NCBI GenBank assembly: GCA_026418295.1
Contig: JAOABP010000001.1
Coordinates: 434,001-498,000, forward strand
DNA length: 64,000 nt
Direction: 5' to 3'
Origin: Caldifarciminota bacterium
GTDB lineage: Bacteria; Hydrothermota; Tepidihabitantia; Tepidihabitantales; Tepidihabitantaceae
Both the position numbers and the translations under genes were made by a program. The notes below the pieces were generated by a model that saw only the letters and a list, made by a program, of their open reading frames with translations, was not told the origin of the DNA and did not search any database. Below, one piece after another: positions 8,394 through 16,813 of the stretch (positions are counted from its first letter, which is position 1; each line of letters starts with the position of its first letter).

Positions 8394-8839
8394 GGACCGT
8401 AATCATCGGCGTCGGCAATCCGGAACGGGGCGATGACGGGGTTGGCATCCGTGTTGCCGAAATGGTGCGGGCGCTGAATCTGCCCGGAATTGTGCTGATT
8501 GATGCCCAAACTGTGCCGGAAAACTGTCTCGGACCGGTCATCGAAGCCCGGCCTGACCGGATTCTGTTTGTTGACGCCTGCCGGTTCAGTGGCGAACCGG
8601 GTGAATTCCGGCTGTTTGACCGTTCCGAATTTGACCGGCTGGAGGTAACCGGCTTCTCCACCCATACCCCGCCGCTCAATCTGATTGCCGAACTGCTTGC
8701 CGCCGAAACCGGCGCGGAGGTTTACCTGCTGGGAATCAACCCTTCAGACAACAGGACCGGCACCGAGCTCTCTCCGGCAGTCCGGCAGGCATTGCCGGAG
8801 ATCGTCAGTTTTATTACCACCTGGACTGGCGGTGTCTAA
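8390..8839 (+). CDS. hycI: [NiFe]-hydrogenase maturation protease (HycI/HyaD family)
   Basis: This endopeptidase clips the C-terminus of the hydrogenase large subunit after nickel insertion. It has 149 residues, as expected. Features: GVGNPERGDDGVG at residues 7-19, VDACRFSGEPG around D62, and FSTHTPPLNLIAELL with H92. The trio D15/16, D62 and H92 corresponds to the nickel-sensing ligands of HybD/HycI. The STHTPPL segment is closer to HycI than HyaD. Its start overlaps the TPR gene stop (ATGA), so translation is coupled. No hydrogenase structural genes lie in this window. The 3' end overlaps the convergent dehydrogenase gene by 4 bp. Confidence 0.9.
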   Translation: MRTVIIGVGNPERGDDGVGIRVAEMVRALNLPGIVLIDAQTVPENCLGPVIEARPDRILFVDACRFSGEPGEFRLFDRSEFDRLEVTGFSTHTPPLNLIAELLAAETGAEVYLLGINPSDNRTGTELSPAVRQALPEIVSFITTWTGGV

Positions 8840-10155
8840 CCCTTAACCCGGTAGCCCAGCGTATAAAGTTTCTTTACCCTCCGGTGCTTGATCGCATTCC
8901 GGGTGTCAACAATCAGCCGGCTCTCGCGCAGAATCAGATTATAGTCCAGGCAGGTGTGGTCAGTCAGAATCACCACGCAGTCGGCTGCCCGCAGTAGCGC
9001 CGGTGTCAGTTTCTGCGCCCGGAATTTTCTGCCGGCAATTTCAATCTCCGGCACATACGGATCAACATATTCAATCCGGCGCACCTTGTCCAGCAGCAGC
9101 TCCATCACCTTGATTGCCGGAGAATGGCGGGTGTCATCCACATCCCGCTTGAAGGCGGCACCGATAATCAGAATCCGGGCATTTCTCGCCGGCACTCCAT
9201 TGATGCCCAGCACCTCCAGAATCCGGTCAACAACAAAGAAGGGCATCGCCTCATTGGTCTCCGCTGCCAGTTCGATAAAGTTGGAATGGAAGTCATACTC
9301 CCGCGCCTTCCAGGCAAGATAATAGGGGTCGATCAGGATACAGTGACCGCCAATTCCCGGACCGGGATAAAAGGGCATATAGCCGAACGGCTTGGTCGCC
9401 GCCGCATTAATTACCTCCCAGACATCGATGTTGCCCATCCGGTCGCACATCCTTGCCAGCTCATTCACCAGTGCAATATTGACGCTCCGGAAGATGTTCT
9501 CCAGCAGTTTGGACATCTCCGCCACCCGGGGCGAGGAGACCGGCACAACCTGGTCCACAATCTTTTCATAAAAACGGCAGGAAAGCTCGGTGCATTTTCT
9601 CGTCACCCCGCCAATCACCACCGGCGTGGTCCGGATCGTCCATTTCTTGTTGCCCGGGTCAATCCGCTCCGGTGCAAAGGAGAGGAAGAAGTCGCGCCCG
9701 ACCTTCAGCCCGGTCTGCTCCAGAATCGGCAAAAGCACCTTTTCGGTGGTCTCCGGATAGGTGGTGCTGCGGAGAATGATCAGCTGTCCCGGTTTCAGAT
9801 TTGCTGCTACCTGCTTCCCTGCCTCAACAATATATGAAACATCCGGGTCCTTGGTGGCGGTAAAGGGCGTCGGAACACAAATATTGATGATTTCACACTG
9901 TTTACACTGCCGGTAATCGGTGGTCGCCTTCAGCCTGCCGGCTCTGACCAGCTCGGCAACATCCTCTGCGGGCACATCACCGATATAACTTTTCCCCTGG
10001 TTGACCGCCCGGACCTTGTTTTCATCCACATCGATTCCGACCGTGGGATAGCCGGCACGGGCGATCTCCACCGCCAGCGGCAGACCGACATAACCGATGC
10101 CGATCACCGCCACGCGTGCCTGCCGGCGGTCAATCTGCTGAACAAGCTTGCTCAT
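8836..10155 (-). CDS. UDP-N-acetyl sugar 6-dehydrogenase (WbpA/WecC type)
   Basis: An NAD-dependent nucleotide-sugar dehydrogenase that oxidises UDP-GlcNAc or UDP-ManNAc to the uronic acid for cell-surface polysaccharide. It has 439 residues, with an N-terminal Rossmann motif VIGIGYVGLPLA (about 18-29), APERIDPGNKKW in the middle, and the active-site cysteine in PGPGIGGHCILIDPYYL (C about 270), where the usual HCIPVDP is HCILIDP. The C-terminal UDP-binding domain contains GAAFKRDVDDTRHSPA. It lies 15 nt downstream of comM with its own AAAGGAG, as the last gene of the rpsP operon. WbpA-like specificity (UDP-GlcNAc) is most likely, but sequence alone does not settle GlcNAc against ManNAc. Confidence 0.9.
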   Translation of the reverse strand: MSKLVQQIDRRQARVAVIGIGYVGLPLAVEIARAGYPTVGIDVDENKVRAVNQGKSYIGDVPAEDVAELVRAGRLKATTDYRQCKQCEIINICVPTPFTATKDPDVSYIVEAGKQVAANLKPGQLIILRSTTYPETTEKVLLPILEQTGLKVGRDFFLSFAPERIDPGNKKWTIRTTPVVIGGVTRKCTELSCRFYEKIVDQVVPVSSPRVAEMSKLLENIFRSVNIALVNELARMCDRMGNIDVWEVINAAATKPFGYMPFYPGPGIGGHCILIDPYYLAWKAREYDFHSNFIELAAETNEAMPFFVVDRILEVLGINGVPARNARILIIGAAFKRDVDDTRHSPAIKVMELLLDKVRRIEYVDPYVPEIEIAGRKFRAQKLTPALLRAADCVVILTDHTCLDYNLILRESRLIVDTRNAIKHRRVKKLYTLGYRVKG

Positions 10156-10170
10156 TCAACACTCCTTTCC

Positions 10171-11712
10171 TTACCAGACATTACGGTCAAAACTCCGGTA
10201 CTGCACCGCTTCGGTCAGATGCCGGGGTTCAATCTGCTCCCGGCCTTCAAGGTCGGCAATGGTGCGTGCCACCTTCAGCACCCGGTGATAGGCACGGGTG
10301 GACAGACCGTAGTGGTCGATGGCGGTGCGTACCACCTCTTCGCCTTCCTTTGTCAACGGACAGAACCGGCGGATGAGCGCCGGTGTCATCTGGGCATTGC
10401 AGTAGACCGGGCGCCGGAGTTTCAGACTGCCGAAACGGGCAAGCTGAACCTCCCTCGCCTTTAATACCCGCTCCCGCACCTTTGCCGAACCTTCTGCCGG
10501 CTTTTTATCTGCCACATCCGCATAGCGCAGTGCCGGCACCTCAATATGAATGTCAATCCGGTCGAGCAGCGGTCCGGAGATCCGGCTCCGGTAGCGCCGG
10601 ATCTTCTGGGGGGTGCAGGTACAGGCATGCTTGGGATCCCCGAAGAATCCGCACGGACAGGGGTTCATTGCGCCGACGAGCATGAACCGCGCCGGAAAGG
10701 TCAGGGTTGAGCGCGCCCGGCCGATCGTCACCTCCCCATCCTCCAGTGGCTGGCGCAGTGCCTCCAGCACATCCCGCCGGAACTCCGGCAGCTCATCCAG
10801 AAAAAGCACCCCGTTGTGTGCCAGGGACGCCTCGCCCGGACGGGGAAATGTCCCGCCACCAATCATCCCGGCTTCGGATACATTATGATGCGGGGAGCGG
10901 AACGGCCGGACCGCCACAATCGGCACATCTGCCGGCAGAGTTCCGGCAACAGAATGAATCCGGGTCGCCTCCAGCGCCTCATCGAGCGTCAGCGGCGGCA
11001 TGATCGTCGGGAGACGCCGGGCAAGCATCGTCTTGCCACTGCCGGGCGGTCCGGTCATGAGCACATTGTGCCCCCCTGCTGCCGCCACCTCGAGCGCCCG
11101 TTTTGCATGTTCATGACCGTGCACCTCAGAAAAATCAATCCCGGCATCCCGCGCCTGCTCAAAGAGTTGCCGGGCATCGGTCCGCACCGGTTCCAGTTTT
11201 TCAGTTCCGTTGAGAAAATTGAGCGTCTGAACGAGCGAACTGACTCCGTAAACCGTCAACTCCGGCACCAGACCCGCCTCCAGCCCGTTCGCCGCAGGGA
11301 CTATCAGACCCCGGACCTGTGCTGTGCGCGCAGCCAGTGCCATGGAAACCACCCCCTTGACCGGCCGGACCGAGCCGTCAAGCGAAAGTTCTCCGGTCAG
11401 CACAAAACCGTCAAGTGCACCGGCACCAATCCCGCCCGCGGCAGCAATGATTCCGACCGCAATCGGCAGATCAAAAGCCGGGCCCTCCTTCTTGATGTCC
11501 GCCGGCGCCAGGTTTACGGTAATCCGCCGGTTCGGAAATGCCAGCCCGGAATTCTTGATTGCCGCCTGCACCCGGTGCTGAGACTCCTTAACCGCCGCAT
11601 CCGGCAGCCCGACAATATTAAATACCGGCAAACCGTAGGCGATATCCACCTCCACCGTCACCAGATAACCGTCCACCCCGAACACCGAACTGGAGAGCAC
11701 CCGCGCCAGCAT
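10171..11712 (-). CDS. comM: YifB/ComM family Mg-chelatase-like AAA+ ATPase
   Basis: ComM is a hexameric helicase that promotes branch migration during natural transformation; in non-competent species the YifB role is unclear. It has 513 residues. The N-terminal lon-protease-like ChlI domain (VEVDIAYGLPVFNIVGLPDAAVKESQHRV) is followed by Walker A GPPGSGKTML (about residue 219), Walker B LFLDELPEF, and a C-terminal lid domain with RAYHRVLKVARTIADL. The CPCGFFGDPKHACTC cysteine cluster is typical of the family. The start codon overlaps the yraN stop at 11712, and the pairing with yraN/rnhB is a common bacterial arrangement. Assignment is secure. Confidence 0.95.
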   Translation of the reverse strand: MLARVLSSSVFGVDGYLVTVEVDIAYGLPVFNIVGLPDAAVKESQHRVQAAIKNSGLAFPNRRITVNLAPADIKKEGPAFDLPIAVGIIAAAGGIGAGALDGFVLTGELSLDGSVRPVKGVVSMALAARTAQVRGLIVPAANGLEAGLVPELTVYGVSSLVQTLNFLNGTEKLEPVRTDARQLFEQARDAGIDFSEVHGHEHAKRALEVAAAGGHNVLMTGPPGSGKTMLARRLPTIMPPLTLDEALEATRIHSVAGTLPADVPIVAVRPFRSPHHNVSEAGMIGGGTFPRPGEASLAHNGVLFLDELPEFRRDVLEALRQPLEDGEVTIGRARSTLTFPARFMLVGAMNPCPCGFFGDPKHACTCTPQKIRRYRSRISGPLLDRIDIHIEVPALRYADVADKKPAEGSAKVRERVLKAREVQLARFGSLKLRRPVYCNAQMTPALIRRFCPLTKEGEEVVRTAIDHYGLSTRAYHRVLKVARTIADLEGREQIEPRHLTEAVQYRSFDRNVW

Positions 11713-12062
11713 CAGAAAGCCCCTTCCAGATGTTCGATCTTCATATGCCCGCCGGCCCGGAGGAGACTCAGCACATCAAACCGCACCGGCACATCCTCCA
11801 AATTGTGACTCAGGAGAAACTCCTGTGCCAGCCGGTAAAGCCGGATCTGCTTGGATCGGTTCACCGCCTCGGCGGGCTGACCAAAACGGTCTGAACTCCT
11901 GGTCTTGACCTCGACAAACACAACCATGCCATCCCGCTCACTCACAATATCAATCTCGCCGAACCGGCACCGGTAATTGGTTGCCAGAATCCGGTAGCCA
12001 CGTCTTTTCAGAAACTCCCGTGCCGCAATTTCCCCCTCCCTGCCCAGATCCCGGCTGCGCAT
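11712..12062 (-). CDS. yraN: YraN/UPF0102 family nuclease-like protein
   Basis: A small 116-residue protein of the UPF0102 family with an endonuclease-like fold related to archaeal Holliday-junction resolvases. The core motif is FGEIDIVSERDGMVVFVEVKTRSSDRFG, with the E-x-D and E-x-K residues expected for a PD-(D/E)xK site, and the N-terminal GREGEIAAREFLKRRGYRIL is also diagnostic. Its exact function is unknown. It starts 6 nt after the rnhB stop and overlaps comM, so it is part of the translation/DNA-processing operon. Confidence 0.93.
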   Translation of the reverse strand: MRSRDLGREGEIAAREFLKRRGYRILATNYRCRFGEIDIVSERDGMVVFVEVKTRSSDRFGQPAEAVNRSKQIRLYRLAQEFLLSHNLEDVPVRFDVLSLLRAGGHMKIEHLEGAF

Positions 12063-12068
12063 ACAATA

Positions 12069-12740
12069 TCAGAATCCTGGTGTCTCGAACTTTTCCCGCA
12101 GAAATTGCGGTCTACCGCTGTCCGGATTCACCAGACTCCGGACCGGCTCAAAGCTTCGACGGTGCACCGGCGCAGCCCCCAGCCGCTGGAGAGCAGCAAT
12201 ATGAAACGGGGTCCCATACCCCTTGTGCCGGGCAAATCCGTATCCCGGATAACGGACATCATACCGGCACATCAGGCTGTCCCGGTAAACCTTGGCGATA
12301 ACTGATGCCGAGGCGATCACCGCGCTCCGGGCATCTCCATTGACAACTCCGATACAGGGCAGCTCCAGCCCGGGTATTTCCCAGCCATCAGCGAGCACCA
12401 GCACCTGATTCCGACACTCAGGGGCAAGCCGTTTTAACGCCCTCGCCACCGCCAGCCTCATTGCCTGAAAGGTTGCCCGGGCGATGTCGGTCCGCTCAAT
12501 CATTTGGTGACTGACCGCACCGATACCGATTGCCAAAGCTTTTGCCCGGATCAGCGGCACAAGAAGCTCCCGCTGTCGCGGTGTCAATTTTTTGGAATCA
12601 TCAACCCCACGAATTGAAGTACCCCTCGGCAGCACCACTGCTGCTGCCACGACCGGACCCGCAATTGCACCCCGGCCTACCTCATCAACTCCACAGACCA
12701 GGGCACTAAACTTCGCCAGCCTGCGGTCCAGATTGCGCAC
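12069..12740 (-). CDS. rnhB: Ribonuclease HII
   Basis: It removes RNA primers and misincorporated ribonucleotides from DNA. There are 223 residues. The motif [15 protein letters not shown] (about 16-30) holds the first catalytic acidic residues; [18 protein letters not shown] and [23 protein letters not shown] supply the rest, and the terminal segment [18 protein letters not shown] matches the family. The start is a GTG at 12740 inside the rplS coding region, an overlap of 35 bp, so it is translationally coupled. Neighbours rplS and yraN are the usual ones. Confidence 0.95.
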   Translation of the reverse strand: MRNLDRRLAKFSALVCGVDEVGRGAIAGPVVAAAVVLPRGTSIRGVDDSKKLTPRQRELLVPLIRAKALAIGIGAVSHQMIERTDIARATFQAMRLAVARALKRLAPECRNQVLVLADGWEIPGLELPCIGVVNGDARSAVIASASVIAKVYRDSLMCRYDVRYPGYGFARHKGYGTPFHIAALQRLGAAPVHRRSFEPVRSLVNPDSGRPQFLREKFETPGF

Positions 12741-13095
12741 CGGTTTTGAGTTCCTTCAATACCGCCTCGCGACCGGTCTTCTCGCGCAGATAATACAGCT
12801 TTGCCCGGCGGACCCGGCTCTTGCGCCGGACCTCAATTTTGGCAATAACCGGCGCCTGCACCGGGAATATCCGTTCAATTCCAATCCCCTGGCTTACCCG
12901 GCGCACAGTAAATGTCCTGCCTGCACCCTTGCCCCGGACTGCAATCACATACCCCCGAAATACCTGAATCCGCTCCTTATCACCTTCCCGGATCCGGATA
13001 TGAACATCCACCAGATCCCCCGGCTCCGGTGTTACAACACTGGCAGGTGAATTGCCGCCGGAATTTCCTTTTTTCTCCTTAATCTTCTGTGCCAT
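12706..13095 (-). CDS. rplS: 50S ribosomal protein L19
   Basis: A 30S-50S interface protein. It is 129 residues from the ATG at 13095 ([10 protein letters not shown]), slightly longer than the usual 115 because of N- and C-terminal tails. An upstream ATG at 13101 lies only 2 nt from AAGGAG, whereas 13095 has 8 nt, so 13095 is preferred. Core motifs: [41 protein letters not shown] and [14 protein letters not shown]. It follows trmD by 15 nt. Confidence 0.97.
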   Translation of the reverse strand: MAQKIKEKKGNSGGNSPASVVTPEPGDLVDVHIRIREGDKERIQVFRGYVIAVRGKGAGRTFTVRRVSQGIGIERIFPVQAPVIAKIEVRRKSRVRRAKLYYLREKTGREAVLKELKTGAQSGPQAGEV

Positions 13096-13110
13096 GAACA
13101 TTACTCCTTT

Positions 13111-13896
13111 TCAAATCTTCTCAAAAACCTTCTTGATTTCACCTCCGCATTCGCCGTCTTTAATCTCTGCCGGCAGCTCGCCCAGTTCCCGCAGGAGGAA
13201 ATCACGATCTTCCGCACTCAGCAACACATTGCGGAGCAGCTCCGGCCGGCGCCGGGCGGTATTGAGGAGCGCCTGCTGCCGGCGCCATTTTGCCACCGCG
13301 CCGTGATTACCCGAAATCAGCACTTCCGGAACACTGACCCCCCGGAACTCCCGTGGCCGGGTATAGACCGGTGCATCCAGAAGACCGTTTTCAAACGAAT
13401 CGGTAGCAACTGAATCCTCATCGCCGACCGCGCCGGGGAGAAGCCGGGCAATGGCTTCAATCATCACCACTGCCGCAGCCTCTCCTCCGGCGAGCACATA
13501 ATCGCCGATTGACACTTCCTGGTCAATCAGCAGCAGCCGGACGCGCTCGTCCACCCCTTTATACCGTCCGCAGATCAGAATCAGGTGAGACAGACTGCAA
13601 AACCGGTGCGCCATCTGCTGGTCGAACCGCTCTCCCTGCGGTGAGAGCAGAATCACCCGTGATTCAGGCTTTCTGATGCTTTCAACCGCAAGGAAAATCG
13701 GCTCCGGTTTCATCACCATCCCGGCACCGCCCCCGAACGGATAATCGTCCACGGTGCGGTGCAGATCGGTGGTGAAATCTCTGGGATTAACAATCCCGAT
13801 CTCCAGCACCCCTTTTTCCCGGGCAATTCGCGTCGGACCGCAATCAAACGGACCGACAAAAAACTCGGGAAAAATGGTTATAAGATCGATACGCAC
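13111..13896 (-). CDS. trmD: tRNA (guanine-37 N1)-methyltransferase
   Basis: It methylates G37 next to the anticodon to prevent frameshifting. It has 261 residues starting with GTG: MRIDLITIFPEFF. SPOUT-class trefoil-knot motifs are visible: YPFGGGAGMVMKPEPIF, ILLSPQGERFDQ, LILICGRYKGVDERV and EVSIGDYVLAGGEAAAVVMIEA. It sits between khpA and rplS. The rimM gene that normally precedes trmD is absent; only 43 bp separate trmD from khpA. Confidence 0.97.
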   Translation of the reverse strand: MRIDLITIFPEFFVGPFDCGPTRIAREKGVLEIGIVNPRDFTTDLHRTVDDYPFGGGAGMVMKPEPIFLAVESIRKPESRVILLSPQGERFDQQMAHRFCSLSHLILICGRYKGVDERVRLLLIDQEVSIGDYVLAGGEAAAVVMIEAIARLLPGAVGDEDSVATDSFENGLLDAPVYTRPREFRGVSVPEVLISGNHGAVAKWRRQQALLNTARRRPELLRNVLLSAEDRDFLLRELGELPAEIKDGECGGEIKKVFEKI

Positions 13897-13939
13897 CGTT
13901 GCCTGCCCTTTGGCTGCGGACCTGGGTCAGCAGTAGCGA

Positions 13940-14170
13940 CTACTCGAGGATTTCGAGCTGCGCCCGCTTACCCTGCTTCATCGCGGCCGCGGAGATGATC
14001 GCGCGGATGGACTTTGCGGTCCTGCCTTCCTTGCCGATGACCTTACCCAGGTCACCCTGTCCGACACGCAGTTCGTAAATCAGGGTTTTTTCGCCGGCGA
14101 TCTCCTTGACCTCAACCTTGTCAGGATGGTCAACGAGTGCTTTCGCGATGTGTTCGATCAGTTCCTTCAT
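13940..14170 (-). CDS. khpA: KH-domain RNA-binding protein KhpA
   Basis: A 76-residue single KH-domain protein that binds RNA and works with KhpB in Gram-positive models to control cell length and division. The GxxG loop is present as GKEG in [23 protein letters not shown], with the C-terminal strand AQLEILE. Its position directly downstream of rpsP is the standard location. It has its own strong Shine-Dalgarno (AAGGAGG before the ATG at 14170). Confidence 0.95.
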   Translation of the reverse strand: MKELIEHIAKALVDHPDKVEVKEIAGEKTLIYELRVGQGDLGKVIGKEGRTAKSIRAIISAAAMKQGKRAQLEILE

Positions 14171-14182
14171 CGTTCCTCCTTT

Positions 14183-14542
14183 TTAGTTTGCCGACTCAGG
14201 TTTGTGTGGAGCAGACCCCTCAATCTGCTCCGGCTCAACATCCGTATCCCCGACTGTCTCCGGGGAGAGGGGTGGCTGTTCCGGTGCTGCTGGAGACTGC
14301 GCAACCGGAACAGTTTGACGGTAACGCTTGATTAACCTGTTCACGGTGTTTGAAGGTTGAGCACCAACTGACAACCAGTAATCAACCCGTTCGAGATTAA
14401 GCTTTAACACCTTGCGGCGCGGGTCATAATGCCCTAACGCCTCCAGGTATTGGCTGTCGCGTGCCCGCCGGGAGTCAATTGCGACCACCCGATACACCGG
14501 ATTATTCCGAGCACCCAGTCGTGTAAGCCGTATTCTGACCAA
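14183..14542 (-). CDS. rpsP: 30S ribosomal protein S16
   Basis: A small-subunit assembly protein. It has 119 residues, beginning at a TTG (14542) preceded by AAGGAG at 7 nt, which gives MVRIRLTRLGARNNPVYRVVA. Further motifs are DSRRARDSQYLEALGHYDPRR and LNLERVDYWLSVGAQPSNTV. The C-terminal 35 residues are an acidic, proline-rich tail (PAAPEQPPLSPETVG...), longer than in E. coli. It is the first gene of an eight-gene operon running to the nucleotide-sugar dehydrogenase at 8836. Confidence 0.97.
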   Translation of the reverse strand: MVRIRLTRLGARNNPVYRVVAIDSRRARDSQYLEALGHYDPRRKVLKLNLERVDYWLSVGAQPSNTVNRLIKRYRQTVPVAQSPAAPEQPPLSPETVGDTDVEPEQIEGSAPHKPESAN

Positions 14543-14569
14543 TTTTCAACTCCTTTTTTGCAGTTCATT

Positions 14570-14598
14570 AGCATAACGAAAACCGGCTTCCCTGTCAA
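14570..14598 (-). promoter_or_regulatory. Promoter of the rpsP operon
   Basis: On the minus strand: TTGACA (14593-14598), 17-bp spacer, TATGCT (14570-14575), then a short leader with AAGGAG before the TTG start of rpsP. Confidence 0.6.
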
Positions 14599-14603
14599 CT
14601 TTG

Positions 14604-16802
14604 TCACGGCAGGAACAGAACCTTTCGTACCATTCCTTCCTGTGCACTCCTGAGCACCAGGAGGTAAACACCCGGATTCAGCTCTCCGGGAATCGACCAG
14701 CAGACTTCTTTCCGTTCCGAAACCGGAATCTCAGCCCGTTTTCTGCCCGCAGGGTCAAAAACCTCAATCCGCTCGGTCCCGGGAGGGACGATAATCCGGC
14801 AGATTTTCCGGACAGCTGTGGGCAGGACCCCCAGTTTCATCTCCGGAAACCGTTCCTGCCCCATTTCGCCGATGCCGATCACATTCCTTCCCAGGAGACT
14901 GTGACCTGTAATTCCAGCATAGACTGCACTGCGCCGGAACGGGTTAAACACAAGAAACGAAACCGACCGACCGGCAATACCCAGAGTATCCCGCCACCAG
15001 CTGACCCCCTGATTGGTGGTATAGTAGAACCCCTGCGTATCGGTTCCCGCCCAGATGACATTCGGATTCATGGTATCCGGAAGCACACAGGTAACACTCT
15101 GAAGACCGAGCCGGCTCCAGTAGGAACCGGAATTCTGGGTCCGGAATACACCGGCCGGTGTGGCACATAACCACTGCTCTGAACTGCCCGGAACAAGCTT
15201 AAGGTCGGCAACAGAAGCACCACTGATACCGCTGGTCAGGGAAACCCAGTTCCTGCCCCGGTCGGTTGAGCGCAGGACCGCAGGACCGCTGCCGTCCTTG
15301 CCGTAGGCGATCAGTGTATCGCCGGTGCCGGAAATTATCATCCCCTGACACCAGCCTTCATTCCGCACCAGAACCGGAGTCCAGTGCTGTCCCCGGTCAG
15401 TTGAACGGTAAATTGCAAACCGGAGCGGTCCTGAGACCGAATCCCGTTTCCCTCCCCAGACATAAACCGTATCCGGTCCGCGGGGATGATAATCAACACC
15501 CATCGGCTCAAAATGGCTGACAACGGTAAAAGCTTCCCAGGAGTCGCCCCGGTTGACCGTCAGATGGAGCTTGCTGTCCCAGCCGGTTACGCAGATCACA
15601 GTATCAGGATGCCGCGGATTGACCGCCAGTCCCCGGACCCAGCCGCTGCCGGGAAACATCCTGCCCCAGAGCTCCCAGCCCTGCCCGCCATCGGTTGAAC
15701 GGACAATCCCGTAGCCGGTAATCCCGGCAAACAAAGTTTCCGGCCGGTAAAATTTCAAAAACGATACATCCAGCTGCCGGAAACCGGATGAACGGTTGAT
15801 CCAGTTGTAACCACCATTATAACTGTAGAATACCCCGAAACCATTACCGGCATAAAGTTCCAGCGGACTGTTGGGGTTAACCGCAATAAAACGGGTTCCG
15901 GTGCCGGTGAATGAACTGACAGTATCGGTCCGCCAGCTGAGGCCGAGATCAGTTGAACGGAAAACCAGATTTTCGCCCCCCGCATATCCGTAATATGGTG
16001 ACAACGGCGCAAAGACAATGGAATATGCCGGAGCGCTGAGTCTTCTGGCCCAGGTGGCCCCAAGATCGGTAGACCGGAAAATCCCGGAATCGGTGGCACA
16101 GACAATCACTCCGCTGCCGGTCGGCACAAAGGCACCGCCGTAAACACAGCTCCCCGACAGTCCGGCTGAACGGTCTGCCCAGCTGGACCCGCCATCGGTG
16201 GTCAGAAACAGCCGCGCCCGGTTAGCGACCGAACCACCGATTAATGCCAACCCCGAATCTCCCGGTGCCACCGCCAATGCCTGTGCCCGGACCGCATATG
16301 ACCGGACAACACTTCTGCCCTGCCAGTTTGCTCCGCCATCAGTAGAACGGTAAAACCCGAGCCCGACAGAATCTCCCGCCTCAATTTCTGCCAGCGCCCA
16401 GACTTCCGCCCCGTTCTCCGCATTCACCGCCAACTGCTGAATATGCACTCCGGACGGCAGAGTAGCGACCACCGACCAGCTGTAACCGCTGTTGGTGCTG
16501 CGGTAAACTTTTCCAGTTTTACCACCAGCATACATTATTCTCATATCTCGGGGATTGACTGCCAGCGCGTTGAGCCGGTCGGGTATCGTCTCGCGGACGG
16601 TCCAGGTCTGCCCCGTGTTACCGGTCCAGCAAATGTAGCTCGGAAAACCGCCCGTGATTATGAACAGCTCATCCGGATACCCGGGAACATTACTCATTGC
16701 CCGGACACTGACACCCTCCGGTCCCAGCTGCTGCCAGGCACCGGTTGCCCCAGTCAAAATCAGCATTAAACCGGCAATTATCCTGAAACTGCACCACTTC
16801 AT
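14604..16802 (-). CDS. Secreted Asp-box (BNR/VPS10-type) beta-propeller protein with sorting tail
   Basis: 732 residues from the ATG at 16802, which follows AAGGAGG directly upstream. The signal peptide is MKWCSFRIIAGLMLILTGATGA. At least ten Asp-box motifs (S-T-D-x-G-x-x-W) run through the body, for example RSTDGGANW, TTDGGSSW, RSTDLGATW, RSTDRGQHW and RSTDRGRNW. These mark multi-bladed propellers like Ycf48/sortilin-type domains. The C-terminus has the tail (RIEVFDPAGRKRAEIPVSE...LNPGVYLLVLRS). It is extracellular; the partner is unknown. Its Shine-Dalgarno lies in the end of rmuC, so the two genes are co-transcribed. Confidence 0.87.
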   Translation of the reverse strand: MKWCSFRIIAGLMLILTGATGAWQQLGPEGVSVRAMSNVPGYPDELFIITGGFPSYICWTGNTGQTWTVRETIPDRLNALAVNPRDMRIMYAGGKTGKVYRSTNSGYSWSVVATLPSGVHIQQLAVNAENGAEVWALAEIEAGDSVGLGFYRSTDGGANWQGRSVVRSYAVRAQALAVAPGDSGLALIGGSVANRARLFLTTDGGSSWADRSAGLSGSCVYGGAFVPTGSGVIVCATDSGIFRSTDLGATWARRLSAPAYSIVFAPLSPYYGYAGGENLVFRSTDLGLSWRTDTVSSFTGTGTRFIAVNPNSPLELYAGNGFGVFYSYNGGYNWINRSSGFRQLDVSFLKFYRPETLFAGITGYGIVRSTDGGQGWELWGRMFPGSGWVRGLAVNPRHPDTVICVTGWDSKLHLTVNRGDSWEAFTVVSHFEPMGVDYHPRGPDTVYVWGGKRDSVSGPLRFAIYRSTDRGQHWTPVLVRNEGWCQGMIISGTGDTLIAYGKDGSGPAVLRSTDRGRNWVSLTSGISGASVADLKLVPGSSEQWLCATPAGVFRTQNSGSYWSRLGLQSVTCVLPDTMNPNVIWAGTDTQGFYYTTNQGVSWWRDTLGIAGRSVSFLVFNPFRRSAVYAGITGHSLLGRNVIGIGEMGQERFPEMKLGVLPTAVRKICRIIVPPGTERIEVFDPAGRKRAEIPVSERKEVCWSIPGELNPGVYLLVLRSAQEGMVRKVLFLP

Positions 16803-16813
16803 CTGCACCTCCT

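Noticed and set aside
10816..11808. Plus-strand ORF of 330 codons opposite comM and yraN
   Set aside because: It is a shadow of GC-rich coding on the other strand. No promoter, Shine-Dalgarno or family features; both minus-strand genes are certain.
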